The position numbers and the translations under genes were made by a program. Below the pieces are notes generated by a model that saw only the letters and a program-made list of their open reading frames with translations, did not search any database and was not told the DNA's origin. Of a stretch of DNA of 64,000 nt, positions 1-8,123 are shown in pieces; position 1 is the stretch's first letter, and the number at the start of each line of letters is the position of its first letter. The DNA is from Actinokineospora terrae (lineage in GTDB: Bacteria; Actinomycetota; Actinomycetes; Mycobacteriales; Pseudonocardiaceae), in NCBI RefSeq assembly GCF_900111175.1, contig NZ_FOGI01000014.1, positions 149,405 through 213,404 on the forward strand, given 5' to 3'.

Positions 1-663
1 CCGCACGGGCAGAACCTGGACGGCGTGTTCGGCTTGCTCAGCAATGTCGTGTGGACCAACCACGGGCCGTGCCCGGTCGAGGGCTTCGAGGCGACCAGGC
101 TGCGGCTGCGCGCCCGCGGGCAGGTGATCGTGTTCGGGGTGGACAAGTTCCCGCGCATGGTCGACTACGTGCTGCCCGCCGGGGTGCGGATCGCCGAGGC
201 GGACCGGGTGCGGCTCGGCGCGCACCTGGCGACCGGCACGACCGTCATGCACGAGGGGTTCGTCAACTTCAACGCGGGCACACTCGGCGCGTCCATGGTG
301 GAGGGTCGGATCTCGGCTGGCGTCGTGGTCGGCGACGGCTCGGACGTCGGCGGCGGCGCGTCGATCATGGGAACGCTGTCCGGCGGCGGCAAGGAGGTCA
401 TCAGCGTCGGTGAGCGCTGCCTGCTCGGCGCCAACGCCGGGGTGGGGATCTCCCTCGGTGACGACTGCGTGGTCGAGGCCGGGCTGTACGTGACGGCGGG
501 CACGAAGGTGCGGCTGTCCGACGGCACGCTGGTGAAGGCGCGCGAGCTCTCCGGCGAGTCCGGGCTGCTGTTCCGCCGCAACTCGACCACGGGCGCGGTC
601 GAGGTCGTCCGCAGGGACGGGACCGGCGTCGAGCTGAACACCGCGCTGCACGCCAACGACTGA
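1..663 (+). CDS. dapD: Tetrahydrodipicolinate N-succinyltransferase, 3' part (partial at window start)
   Basis: The reading frame is open from base 1, so the start lies upstream; 220 residues are visible. They form the left-handed beta-helix part of a hexapeptide acyltransferase, with repeated turns such as GDGSDVGGGASIMGTLSGGG and the phrase FVNFNAGTLGASMVEGRIS typical of actinobacterial DapD. The enzyme transfers succinyl from succinyl-CoA to tetrahydrodipicolinate in the succinylase branch of lysine and diaminopimelate synthesis, in the cytoplasm. The next enzyme of the route, dapC, lies about 4.4 kb away on the other strand. Confidence 0.93.
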   Translation, partial: PHGQNLDGVFGLLSNVVWTNHGPCPVEGFEATRLRLRARGQVIVFGVDKFPRMVDYVLPAGVRIAEADRVRLGAHLATGTTVMHEGFVNFNAGTLGASMVEGRISAGVVVGDGSDVGGGASIMGTLSGGGKEVISVGERCLLGANAGVGISLGDDCVVEAGLYVTAGTKVRLSDGTLVKARELSGESGLLFRRNSTTGAVEVVRRDGTGVELNTALHAND

Positions 664-696
664 GCGAACGCCGGGCGCAACGCCCCCGGACATACG

Positions 697-1578
697 ATGT
701 CCGGTGTGACTGAACTCGTCGAACAGATCCGGGCCCGGCTCTCCGCGCAGGTCGAGGAGTTGGCCACGCGCACCGAGGGCGCGCGGGAGGGCTCCGACCC
801 CGAGCACGTGCACCAGATGCGGGTCGCCGTGCGGCGGGCCAGGGCCGCGCTCAAGGCGGGCATGCCGCTGCCGGAGCTGGACGCCGAGCTGAAGTGGCTC
901 GGCGGCTCGCTCGGTGCCGTGCGCGACCTGGACGTCCAGCTGGACAGCCTGCGCGCCCGGGCCATCGGGTTCGACGAGGACGAGCTGGCGGCGGTCGAGA
1001 CGCTGCTGCACGGCCTGGTGGTCCAGCGGCGGGCAGCCCGGCAGACGATGCGGCGGGTGCTGCGCAGCAAGCGGTACCGCAAGCTGCTGGAGGCCGTCCG
1101 CGCGGCAGCCGCCTCCGGCACCGTCGTCGCGCCCCCGGACAGCGCGGGTGACGAGCCGCCCGCGCTGGTCAGCGTCGTCCGCAAGCCCCACCGCAAGCTG
1201 ATGCGCGCCGCCGAGGCCCTGGGCGAGAACCCGCCGGACGACGACCTGCACGAGCTCCGCATCCACGGCAAGCGCCTGCGGTACGCCGCCGAGATGGCCG
1301 AACCCGCCGCCCGCAAGCGGATCAAGGTCCTGGTCGCCGCCACCAAGGAGTTCCAGGACGTCCTCGGCGACCACCAGGACGCGGTCATCGCCGAGGACAC
1401 CATCCGCGCCCTCCTCACCGACCTGGGCGACGGCGTCCCGGTGACCGTCGTGTTCGTCGCGGGCCGCCTCGTCGAGCGCGAACGAGCCCGCAAGGCCCAG
1501 TGCCGCACCCAGTGGCGGGCGGTCCTCAACGAGGTCGACCTCGCGGCGCAGTCGTTGTTCGAGCGCTCCCCGGAGTAG
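697..1578 (+). CDS. CHAD domain protein
   Basis: This 293-residue protein is rich in Arg and Ala and largely helical. It has the repeated His-containing helices of the CHAD family: HVHQMRVAVRRARAALK near residue 30, DLHELRIHGKRLRYAAEM near 185, and a DHQDAV stretch near 225. CHAD domains bind inorganic polyphosphate through these basic helices. No CYTH triphosphatase domain is fused, so it is a stand-alone CHAD protein. The ATG at 697 lies 33 bases after dapD; I see no strong Shine-Dalgarno sequence. Polyphosphate binding is inferred from the family. Confidence 0.88.
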   Translation: MSGVTELVEQIRARLSAQVEELATRTEGAREGSDPEHVHQMRVAVRRARAALKAGMPLPELDAELKWLGGSLGAVRDLDVQLDSLRARAIGFDEDELAAVETLLHGLVVQRRAARQTMRRVLRSKRYRKLLEAVRAAAASGTVVAPPDSAGDEPPALVSVVRKPHRKLMRAAEALGENPPDDDLHELRIHGKRLRYAAEMAEPAARKRIKVLVAATKEFQDVLGDHQDAVIAEDTIRALLTDLGDGVPVTVVFVAGRLVERERARKAQCRTQWRAVLNEVDLAAQSLFERSPE

Positions 1579-1669
1579 CGCCTGCCTCCGGGGCGGAAAT
1601 GTGTTGTCACTACTGGGTTCCTCTGCGGGTTTCCGGTCGGTTGGGGTGGTGTCGAGACGGCGGCGGCAC

Positions 1670-1715
1670 GGGTTGATCACTCACCGCTCGGGGGGCGAGG
1701 GTGAGTGATCAACCC
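1670..1715. terminator. Bidirectional hairpin terminator between convergent genes
   Basis: Perfect 16-bp inverted repeat with arms GGGTTGATCACTCACC (1670-1685) and its complement (1700-1715). The G-rich loop can add a few inner pairs. It sits between the 3' ends of the CHAD gene and the nitrilase-like gene. There is no U-tract, as is common in actinobacteria. Confidence 0.75.
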
Positions 1716-1808
1716 AGGAGTCACAGGCCCATCCCCGTGGCCTGCCTGCTCCCGGTCAGCGCGGTTGTCGGGTTCGGCGCGGTGGACCGGTAAGGCCCGG
1801 ATACCTGG

Positions 1809-2915
1809 TCAGGTGACGTCGGCCAGGGGGACGGGTTCCCAGATGGCGACGGAGTCCAGCGGGTTGTGCTGGTTGCCCGGGGCGCCCAGCTGCAGGTTGG
1901 CGGGCAGGGCGCGGGTGGACAGGACTCGGGCGGAGGCGCCCACGGAGCGTCTGCCGTCGGGCTGGACCCGGGTCACCCGGCGGACGTCGGCGTTGGGCCA
2001 GGGCAGCGGCGGGACGCCGGGCTGCATGCCGTCGACGATCATGGCGTAGCCGTCGTCGCGGGCGGCGATGCCGAAGGCCGGGTTGAGGGTCATGCCGCAC
2101 GAAGTGACCAGGTGGACGTCGACCTCCGGCTGGTCGGGCACCCTGGCCTCCATGGTGCGCAGCAGACCGACATCGGAATCCGAGCCCGCGTAGGCGACGA
2201 TGTGCTCCAGGCACACCTCCAGGCCGAAGACCAGCGGCTGCCCCTGCGGGCCGCGCTTGCCGTGCGCGGCGAACACGTGCCAGCGCCAGAACTCGTCGTC
2301 GGTGAAGCTGAGCCGGAACATCGGGTTGAGCGAGGCGTCCCACTCGGACCGGTCGACCCCGATCGCGTAGTCGATGTTGGACATCAGGGCCTTCTGGTTG
2401 GTGGTGGCGGCACCCACCGTGGCCAGCGCGCGCACGTCGGCGTTGTCGGCGCGCTCCTGCGGGGTGAGCGCGGTGTCCGGGCCGCCGTTGATGACCAGCG
2501 TGGTGTTGAAGTAGCTGGGGTGCGCCGGGCCGCGCTTGTGCCAGAACATCGACCCGGCCACGACCACCCAGTCCGCGAAGCCCTCGGCGGCGAAGTGCGG
2601 TTTGAGGATCTCCTCGGACAGCCTGGGCAGTAGCTGCTCGCCGTCGGGGTAGCTGTCGTTGAGCACCGCGGGCGGGTCGGACGGGCCGCCGTAGCGGAAG
2701 TAGAACTCGGGGGCGACGAAGATCTTGAGGGTCTCCGGGTCGGCGAGCGAGGACGCCGAGGTGGTGGCGACCCAGTCGGCGACGTCGCACAGGGTGCGGC
2801 CGCGGCTGGCCAGGTCGTCGTAGTAGCGGTTGGACTGGTCACCGGCGAGCACCCGGGTGGGCGTCGAGGTCACCGCGCCGTAGCTGACGAGTTGGACCTT
2901 CGTGTAGTTCGGCAC
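1809..2915 (-). CDS. Nitrilase-superfamily-like hydrolase
   Basis: This 368-residue protein begins at a GTG (2915) preceded by AAGGAG. Several stretches look like the carbon-nitrogen hydrolase fold: KIFVAPEF with a candidate catalytic Glu70, VVVAGSMFW followed by NTTLVINGG, and LVFGLEVCLEH with a candidate nucleophile Cys235. Lys176 is a possible third member of the Glu-Lys-Cys triad. Identity to any characterised nitrilase looks low, so the substrate is unknown. No signal peptide is visible. It lies downstream of the RhiA-like gene, separated by three hairpins, so the two may be partly co-transcribed. Confidence 0.55.
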   Translation of the reverse strand: MPNYTKVQLVSYGAVTSTPTRVLAGDQSNRYYDDLASRGRTLCDVADWVATTSASSLADPETLKIFVAPEFYFRYGGPSDPPAVLNDSYPDGEQLLPRLSEEILKPHFAAEGFADWVVVAGSMFWHKRGPAHPSYFNTTLVINGGPDTALTPQERADNADVRALATVGAATTNQKALMSNIDYAIGVDRSEWDASLNPMFRLSFTDDEFWRWHVFAAHGKRGPQGQPLVFGLEVCLEHIVAYAGSDSDVGLLRTMEARVPDQPEVDVHLVTSCGMTLNPAFGIAARDDGYAMIVDGMQPGVPPLPWPNADVRRVTRVQPDGRRSVGASARVLSTRALPANLQLGAPGNQHNPLDSVAIWEPVPLADVT

Positions 2916-2957
2916 TGCTTCTCCTTGGCATGGCGTGGTTGTGGGCGCGCGGGGACA

Positions 2958-3053
2958 GCGGGGCGCGGAGAAGGGGTCTCCGCGCCCCGCCGGACGGCGG
3001 CCCACGGGCCGCCGTCTGTGGGGTGCCGCGCGCCGGTGCGGGCGGCGCGCGGC
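2958..3053 (-). terminator. Three consecutive GC-rich hairpins between same-strand genes
   Basis: Three perfect inverted repeats follow one another. 2958-2990 has a 14-bp stem and 5-nt loop, 2993-3016 has an 11-bp stem and minimal loop, and 3025-3053 has a 10-bp stem and 9-nt loop. They begin right after the stop of the RhiA-like gene and end about 40 bases before the nitrilase-like start. They could act as a strong terminator, an attenuator, or 3' mRNA protection. Confidence 0.7.
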
Positions 3054-3061
3054 GGGTGGGG

Positions 3062-3688
3062 TCAGACCTCGCCGGTGCTGATCTGCCAGACGTTCTTGGA
3101 GTTGAGCACCGCGGTCATCGCGAAGGTGCCGTCGTAGGGAACGGCCGCCTCGTTGGTGATCTGCTCGATGTCGAGCACCTCGCCCGCGGTGAAGGTGCCC
3201 GCGGTGAGCCAGTACTCGGGGTGCGGGGTGAACACCAGGTTGGTGTTGGGCTGGGCCTGCACCGCGAACGTGCCCGCGTTGGACATGCCGATGCCGACGG
3301 TGGCCGAGTTGGCCGGGACGCCGTTGAGCTCGCGGATGTAGAGCGAGCCCAGCTGCGGTGTGCCGATCGCGGGGCCGTCGACGAAGGTGAAGGCACCCTG
3401 CCGGTAGTCGAACTGGATCTGGTTGTTGGCCAGGTTCTCCGGGTCGGCGCCGATGGTCTGCTGCGCCTTGAAGGTGACCCCCGGCTGCAGCGAGCCGGTC
3501 TGCGCCCAGACGAAGCTGTAGTCCAGCGACCAGGTGAAGGTGACCGTGGTGCCCGGCCACGCGGGCGCGGTCAACCACGCCAGCGACAGCGCGTTGGGCA
3601 CGCCGAGGTCAACCGGCTTCTGGTAGACACACAGGTCCTGGAACTGGGTCGAATTGTTCGTGACGGTGAGCGAGTACTGAGTGGACAT
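3062..3688 (-). CDS. RhiA-like small protein
   Basis: A 208-residue protein, starting at ATG 3688 behind GGGAG. From memory it resembles the rhizobial RhiA family: an N-terminus of the type MSTQYSLTVTNNST, then DLCVYQ, LGVPNALSLAWLT, VTFTWSLDYSFVWAQTG and PGVTF. The composition (many Thr, Asn and Val, few charges) suggests an all-beta protein. No signal peptide or membrane segment is evident. RhiA is a plant-induced rhizosphere protein in Rhizobium and its biochemical role is unknown, so no function is assigned. It probably heads a transcription unit with the nitrilase-like gene. Confidence 0.6.
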   Translation of the reverse strand: MSTQYSLTVTNNSTQFQDLCVYQKPVDLGVPNALSLAWLTAPAWPGTTVTFTWSLDYSFVWAQTGSLQPGVTFKAQQTIGADPENLANNQIQFDYRQGAFTFVDGPAIGTPQLGSLYIRELNGVPANSATVGIGMSNAGTFAVQAQPNTNLVFTPHPEYWLTAGTFTAGEVLDIEQITNEAAVPYDGTFAMTAVLNSKNVWQISTGEV

Positions 3689-3919
3689 GCTGACGGCTCC
3701 CAACGAGTGGGTGGAATGGTGGACGTGACGCGGGCGGCATGGGTGGGGAAGCCGAATAGCGCCCGGCGTGATGACTCTATAGACGGTGACTCGGTACCTG
3801 CGATTGCGCTCTCTGACCCCGTCTCCGAAAGCTGACCCCGGTGCTCCCGGCATTTCGAAGACCTATTCAGTAGACCACCGGTTCGGTCTGCCCGTCAATG
3901 AATCTTGGTTCGCTCGATA

Positions 3920-3936
3920 GTGCCTGGCCCAGGCAC
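3920..3936. promoter_or_regulatory. 17-bp palindrome upstream of the zinc-ribbon gene
   Basis: GTGCCTGGcCCAGGCAC is a perfect palindrome with a single central base. It lies 20 bases before the start of the zinc-ribbon gene, in the divergent region with the RhiA-like gene. It could be an operator; the regulator is unknown. Confidence 0.45.
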
Positions 3937-3956
3937 ACGGAAAGTCAGGGCATTTG

Positions 3957-4337
3957 ATGTCAGGCACTCAGAATCGCCACCCAGGCGTGGTGACAAAAGT
4001 CTGCGAGTACTGCGGGCGCCCCCTGGTCGTCGCGGGCGCGGGGCGGCCGAGGCGGTACTGCACCGCGGCCTGCCGCCAGCGCGCGTACCGCAGCAGAGCC
4101 ATCGCCGCCGAGGTGCGCGAACGCATCGAACTGGGCCAACTAGCCCTTCAACTGCGGGATAACGCCGACCGCCTGCTCCTGCTCTCCCAGGGCTGGCAAC
4201 CCCCGGACGGCACCGACGCGCTCGACGTGCTGCTCACCGAAACCGTGCACCTGGCCACCGAACTGGCCCAGCGCGGGCACGTGCTGGGTGGTAACGAAAC
4301 CGGTCACGAAACCCCGATTCCACGGTCACCCGACTAG
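3957..4337 (+). CDS. Small zinc-ribbon protein
   Basis: This 126-residue protein has an N-terminal CEYC...CTAAC motif (CxxC-x~18-CxxxC) followed by RQRAYRSRA, which looks like a zinc finger running into a basic helix. The remainder (residues ~50-110) is a helical, Leu-rich segment that could dimerise. Such proteins are common and uncharacterised in Pseudonocardiaceae; nucleic-acid binding is plausible but inferred. ATG 3957 was chosen; a TTG lies just upstream at 3954. A palindrome lies 20 bases upstream. Confidence 0.6.
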   Translation: MSGTQNRHPGVVTKVCEYCGRPLVVAGAGRPRRYCTAACRQRAYRSRAIAAEVRERIELGQLALQLRDNADRLLLLSQGWQPPDGTDALDVLLTETVHLATELAQRGHVLGGNETGHETPIPRSPD

Positions 4338-5044
4338 GGGACTTCCGCCGAGTTATCCCCAACGGTGCGAACCATCCACAGGCGAGAACCAGCCGTTGCC
4401 TGCCGTTGCGAGGCGCCGTTAGCGTGGGAAATGCGGCAAACGCCTGGCGCGCGGGCGGCACCGGAGATAGAGGTGAAGGAGGGCGGGGAATGCGAAGTAC
4501 CCTTGCATAGGGCGGATACCCGCTGCGGATTCAGGGCGACGAGAAAGGAGACCCACTGGAAACACTTCGGCCGCCGTGCGGCCTGGACAACTCAATAGCG
4601 GAACGGCACGAGCGCGAAGGTCGCCGCAGGTGGACACCCCCGAGGCAGGGCATGTCGGGCGGCCATGTGGCCACATGGCCGCCCGACAACACCGCACGGG
4701 CCAGCCAGACACGGCGCGCTGCCCGGGTTCTCGGACGACCCCGAAACCCGGCAGCCTTCCAGGCCCGCGCCTGCGAACGGTTGGGCATCGCCAACGGCAC
4801 TCCAACCACTCGGTCGACAGGGCAACCCCCACGTCGACACTGAGTGGCGTCCGCGACGTCGCGGACGGAGTGCCCGGCCAGCTGCACCGAGCCCGCGCGT
4901 GGGCGAAGTCTGCACGCAGTCCAGCTCTGCCCCGGGGCGGAGTGTGCGCGCGGTGGGAGCCTGCACGCGGGTGGCCGCTGGATGCCGGGTGGCTACTGAG
5001 GCGGGGTGACCACTGGAGCCGGGTGCCCACTGAAGGCAGAGTGC
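4338..5044. other. 700-base stretch without a convincing gene
   Basis: Every open frame here has poor protein character. The only translation-like signal is AAAGGAG (4544-4550) followed by a CTG-initiated frame to 4843, which has no family resemblance. The stretch holds a 36-bp perfect palindrome (4653-4688) and a degenerate tandem repeat (from 4968) that runs into the end of dapC. Confidence 0.6.
4653..4688. repeat. 36-bp perfect loopless palindrome
   Basis: The half-site TGTCGGGCGGCCATGTGG (4653-4670) is followed directly by its exact reverse complement (4671-4688). With no loop it is a poor classical terminator but could be a protein-binding site or a cruciform. Confidence 0.85.
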
Positions 5045-5070
5045 CTACTGGAGGCGGGTGACCGCGCTGG
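4968..5070. repeat. Degenerate 17-18 bp tandem repeat overlapping the dapC 3' end
   Basis: Five full units and a partial sixth align on a consensus close to CGGGTGRCYACTGGAGGC. They start at 4968, 4986, 5003, 5020, 5038 and 5056. The last units encode the final codons of dapC, so the stop region lies inside the repeat. Confidence 0.7.
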
Positions 5071-6124
5071 CGATGTGGTCGTCCGGGGCCGTGAGGGCTA
5101 TGCGGACGTGGTGGGAGCCTGTGGGGCCGTAGAAGGTGCCGGGGGCTACCAGGATTCCTCGGGTGGCGAGCCACTCCGTGGTGGTCCAGGCGGGCTCTTC
5201 GCGGGTGGCCCAGAGGTAGAGGCCTGCCTCGGAGTGGTCGATGCGGAAGCCCGCCGACTCCAGGGCTGGGCGGAGGTGGGCCCGGCGGGCGGCGAAGCGG
5301 GACTTCTGGGTGGCGATGTGCTCGTCGTCCGAGAGGGCGGCGGTCATGGCGGCCTGGACCGGGCGGGGGACGATGAGGCCCGCGTGCTTGCGGACCTCCA
5401 GCAGTCCTCGGACCAGGGCGGGGTCGCCGGTGACGAAGCCAGCTCGGTAGCCGGCGAGGCTGGAGGTCTTCGACAGCGAGTGCACGGCCAGGATGCCGGT
5501 CAGGTCGCCGTCGCTGACGGACGGGTGCAGGACCGAGATCGGTTCCGTCTCCCACCCCAGGGCCAGGTAGCACTCGTCCGACACCACGATCGTCCCGCGT
5601 TCGCGGGCCCACGCGATGACCTTGCGGAGGTGCTCGACCGGCAGCACGCGACCGGTGGGGTTGGAGGGGGAGTTGAGCCAGACGAGGCCGGGGGCGGCGG
5701 GGCCGAGGGCGGTCAGGCCGTCGGCGCGCACGGAGGAGGCACCGGCCAGGCGGGCGCCGACCTCGTAGGTCGGGTACGCCAGCTCGGGGATCACGACCGA
5801 GGTGACCCCGAGCAGGGTCGGCAGCCAGGCGACCAGTTCCTTGGAGCCGATGGTCGGCAGGACCGTGTCCGGGTCCAGGCCCGGCACGCCGTGGCGGCGT
5901 TCGAGGGCGGCCACGGCGGCCGTGCGGAGCTCGGGCAGCCCGTGCGTCGTCGGGTAGCCCGGGAGTTCGGCGGCCGTGGTGAGGGCGGCCTGGATGAGCG
6001 GGGGGACGGGGTCCACCGGGGTGCCCATCGAGAGGTCGACCACGCCGTCCGGGTGCGTCCTGGCCCGGGCGGCGTGGTCGGCGAGGACGTCCCAGGGGAA
6101 GTCCGGCAGTTCGGGGAAGCTCAC
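5045..6124 (-). CDS. dapC: Succinyldiaminopimelate transaminase (DapC type, class I aminotransferase)
   Basis: This 359-residue protein is a fold-type I PLP enzyme. The substrate segment LNSPSNPTGRVLP is followed by the Schiff-base lysine in HSLSKTSSLAGYRAGF. It also has the N-terminal DLSMGTPVDPVP and C-terminal HVRIALTAPDD stretches usual for the actinobacterial DapC group. It converts N-succinyl-2-amino-6-ketopimelate and glutamate to N-succinyl-diaminopimelate for lysine and peptidoglycan. The GTG start (6124) overlaps the fdxA stop by four bases (GTGA), the same fdxA-dapC order as in mycobacteria; longer upstream frames would read through fdxA. dapD at the window start supports the pathway. 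Confidence 0.9.
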   Translation of the reverse strand: MSFPELPDFPWDVLADHAARARTHPDGVVDLSMGTPVDPVPPLIQAALTTAAELPGYPTTHGLPELRTAAVAALERRHGVPGLDPDTVLPTIGSKELVAWLPTLLGVTSVVIPELAYPTYEVGARLAGASSVRADGLTALGPAAPGLVWLNSPSNPTGRVLPVEHLRKVIAWARERGTIVVSDECYLALGWETEPISVLHPSVSDGDLTGILAVHSLSKTSSLAGYRAGFVTGDPALVRGLLEVRKHAGLIVPRPVQAAMTAALSDDEHIATQKSRFAARRAHLRPALESAGFRIDHSEAGLYLWATREEPAWTTTEWLATRGILVAPGTFYGPTGSHHVRIALTAPDDHIASAVTRLQ

Positions 6125-6441
6125 TCGCCCCGTGGCTCCAAGGCCTTGATCCAGTCGGGGTCGGCGCTGACCTTGCCCGCCTTCGACGCGCCGCCCGGGG
6201 ACCCCAGGTCGTTGAAGAAGTCGACGTTGGCCTTCGTGTAGGCGGCCCACTGGTCGGGGACGTCGTCCTCGTAGTAGATGGCCTCCACGGGGCACACCGG
6301 CTCGCAGGCGCCGCAGTCCACGCACTCGTCGGGGTGGATGTAGAGCATCCGGTCGCCCTCGTAGATGCAGTCGACCGGGCATTCCTCGATGCATGCCTTG
6401 TCGAGGAGGTCGACGCAGGGCTCGGCGATCACGTAGGTCAC
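6121..6441 (-). CDS. fdxA: 7Fe ferredoxin
   Basis: This 106-residue, very acidic protein has two cluster motifs near the N-terminus: CVDLLDKACIEECPVDC for the [3Fe-4S]-type site and CVDCGACEPVCPVEAI for the [4Fe-4S] site. The tail (DQWAAYTKANVDFF...GSPGGASK) is characteristic of actinobacterial FdxA. It is a cytoplasmic electron carrier; possible partners include cytochromes P450. The GTG at 6441 gives the conserved TYVIAEPCVD start and follows GGAGAG; an in-frame ATG at 6462 is less likely because its first codons contain the ribosome-binding sequence. Confidence 0.95.
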   Translation of the reverse strand: MTYVIAEPCVDLLDKACIEECPVDCIYEGDRMLYIHPDECVDCGACEPVCPVEAIYYEDDVPDQWAAYTKANVDFFNDLGSPGGASKAGKVSADPDWIKALEPRGE

Positions 6442-6589
6442 TGCGCTCTCCTGCTCCTTCATGGTGTTGCGCGCGCACTCGGGAAGGATGCGCGACAATC
6501 GACAGTATCTACCGACCGCCGAGGGCGCACGCACCCGGTGCTGTCTAGCTCACACACGAGTACGGGCTGATAGGGGCCAGACTCGCGGG

Positions 6590-7309
6590 GTGAGCACGGT
6601 ATCGACACTAGAGGCAGTTTGTGCTGACGCGTGGCCACCTCAGGTAAGTCGCCGCCTCGGCGAATGGCGCCTCCGTGCGGCAGGCGGCTACACCGGTAGG
6701 GCTAACAGCGCGCTGGTCGCGGGCGACCCTGGGATGCCCACCGAGCAGGCCCTCAAACACGTCGTGACCTTTGCAGACGAGCACGGGATCCCGCCGTACG
6801 CGCAGGTGCTCGTGGGGTCGCACTGGGAACGCGAACTCGCCGACCACGGCTGGTCGGTGAACGCCGCGCACCCCAAGGGCGCGGAGTCCGCTGTTCTGCA
6901 CAGTCCCCTAGGGACAGGCAGCGCAACCGCCAAGGTGGACAACGAACCGCCTAAGGGATGGTTGGAACTAGCAGTAGGCGGCAGCGCCACCGAGGCGCAA
7001 CGGCACGTGCTGACCAGGGGCCCGAAGGTCGGCTTCGCGTCGGTGCGCCGAGCAGACCGCATTGTGGGAATAGCCAGGGGTTGCGTCGTCGACGACTGGC
7101 TGCACATCGCCGTCGTCGAGGTCCACGCCGACCACAGAAGGCAAGGCATCGCCACCGCCCTCCTGGCAGGTCTGGACCTCTGGTCCCCCGCCACCCGAGG
7201 CCGAGTCCTCCAAGTAGCCACCGACAACCACCCCGCGTGGCGCCTCTACCTCCGCCACGGCTACCGAGAGTCGCACCGCTACCGCTACTGGATCCCGCCG
7301 GCGAACTAG
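6590..7309 (+). CDS. GNAT N-acetyltransferase, possibly CG3035-type N-acetylglutamate synthase
   Basis: This 239-residue protein is transcribed divergently from fdxA. Its C-terminal half is a GNAT domain: HIAVVEVHADHRRQGIATAL is the acetyl-CoA motif A, followed by NHPAWRLYLRHGYRESHRYRYW. The N-terminal half is a less conserved alpha/beta region. This layout fits the actinobacterial family that includes the proposed Corynebacterium CG3035 N-acetylglutamate synthase; that link is from memory and uncertain. The chosen GTG (6590) has no clear Shine-Dalgarno sequence, so the transcript may be leaderless. Confidence 0.75.
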   Translation: MSTVSTLEAVCADAWPPQVSRRLGEWRLRAAGGYTGRANSALVAGDPGMPTEQALKHVVTFADEHGIPPYAQVLVGSHWERELADHGWSVNAAHPKGAESAVLHSPLGTGSATAKVDNEPPKGWLELAVGGSATEAQRHVLTRGPKVGFASVRRADRIVGIARGCVVDDWLHIAVVEVHADHRRQGIATALLAGLDLWSPATRGRVLQVATDNHPAWRLYLRHGYRESHRYRYWIPPAN

Positions 7310-7334
7310 CAGGCGCCCAGCCAAGCGCCGCCGA

Positions 7335-8123
7335 CTAGAGCGCGTCCAGCCAGGTGCGGCCCTTCTTGGCGGCGCGTTTGAGGGCGCTCCGTTCGCCCAG
7401 GTAGTCGCCTGCGAGGCCAACTACGGGGAGCATGCCCATGGCTTTGTGGTAGAAGCGGCCCTGGGGGCGTTTGTCCAGTTCGTCGCCGAGGGCCAGGAGG
7501 GTGCGGCCCAGGCGCCAGAGGGACTTGGCGGCGGCTTTGGGGGTGATCTTGCCGTGGGTGCGCTGGGACTCGTCGAGGTCGGCGGTCATCTCGGCGGTGG
7601 CGGCGTCTTCCTGGTCGTCGGTGAGCAGGTCGCCCTCGCCGGTGGCCAGGAGGGGGTCTATGTCGCGGTCGAACAGGACGTGGGCGATGAGGCGGACCTT
7701 GGTGGCCGGGTCCTCGGCGCCGTGTTCGACGGCGATGGCGGACAGGACGAGGCCCTGGCCCGCGGTGGCGAGGGTGTCCTGGATCGGCAGCCGGTCGGCG
7801 AGGGCGCCGCCGATGCCGGGGATCGAGGCCATCAGCACGGTGAAGCGGCCGACGCGGTTGACCCACCAGTCGTCGCGGTCGGCGACCGACATCGCGTGCC
7901 ACGCCGCCGTGCCCGGGACCCGGACGCTCTCCAGGCCCTTGACGACGCTGCGGTCCACCTTGGCCAGCTCGACCGCGGCCTCGTGCTCCTCGCGGGACCC
8001 GAGCACCCGGCGGACCAGGCCGAGCGGGTCGGCGTCGCGCAGGGCACCCAGCACCGGGGTGGTGGCGCGGACGAACGGGCGCAGCACCGACACCACGTGC
8101 TGGTCAGTGATCAGCTCGGTCAT
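7335..8123 (-). CDS. Conserved actinobacterial protein of unknown function
   Basis: A 262-residue, mainly helical protein with hydrophobic patches (VGRFTVLMASIPGIGGALADRLP near 100, GMLPVVGLAGDYLGERSALKRAAKKG near the end) but no clear membrane segment. I do not recognise the family. ATG 8123 follows GAGGGACGACC. The start lies inside the 3' end of the upstream membrane gene (20-base overlap), so it is probably the last gene of an mshB operon. Confidence 0.6.
   Translation of the reverse strand: MTELITDQHVVSVLRPFVRATTPVLGALRDADPLGLVRRVLGSREEHEAAVELAKVDRSVVKGLESVRVPGTAAWHAMSVADRDDWWVNRVGRFTVLMASIPGIGGALADRLPIQDTLATAGQGLVLSAIAVEHGAEDPATKVRLIAHVLFDRDIDPLLATGEGDLLTDDQEDAATAEMTADLDESQRTHGKITPKAAAKSLWRLGRTLLALGDELDKRPQGRFYHKAMGMLPVVGLAGDYLGERSALKRAAKKGRTWLDAL

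Noticed and set aside
165..1610. Long minus-strand open frame opposite dapD and the CHAD gene
   Set aside because: Composition is Arg/Ser/Thr-rich with no family resemblance; it is the shadow of two well-supported plus-strand genes.
4341..4385. DnaA-box-like TTATCCCCA and ATCCACAGG near 4350-4380
   Set aside because: Only two imperfect boxes without an AT-rich element or replication genes; not enough for an origin.
4556..4843. CTG-initiated 95-residue frame behind AAAGGAG
   Set aside because: CTG is a rare start, the product has no recognisable features, and it runs through the 36-bp palindrome.
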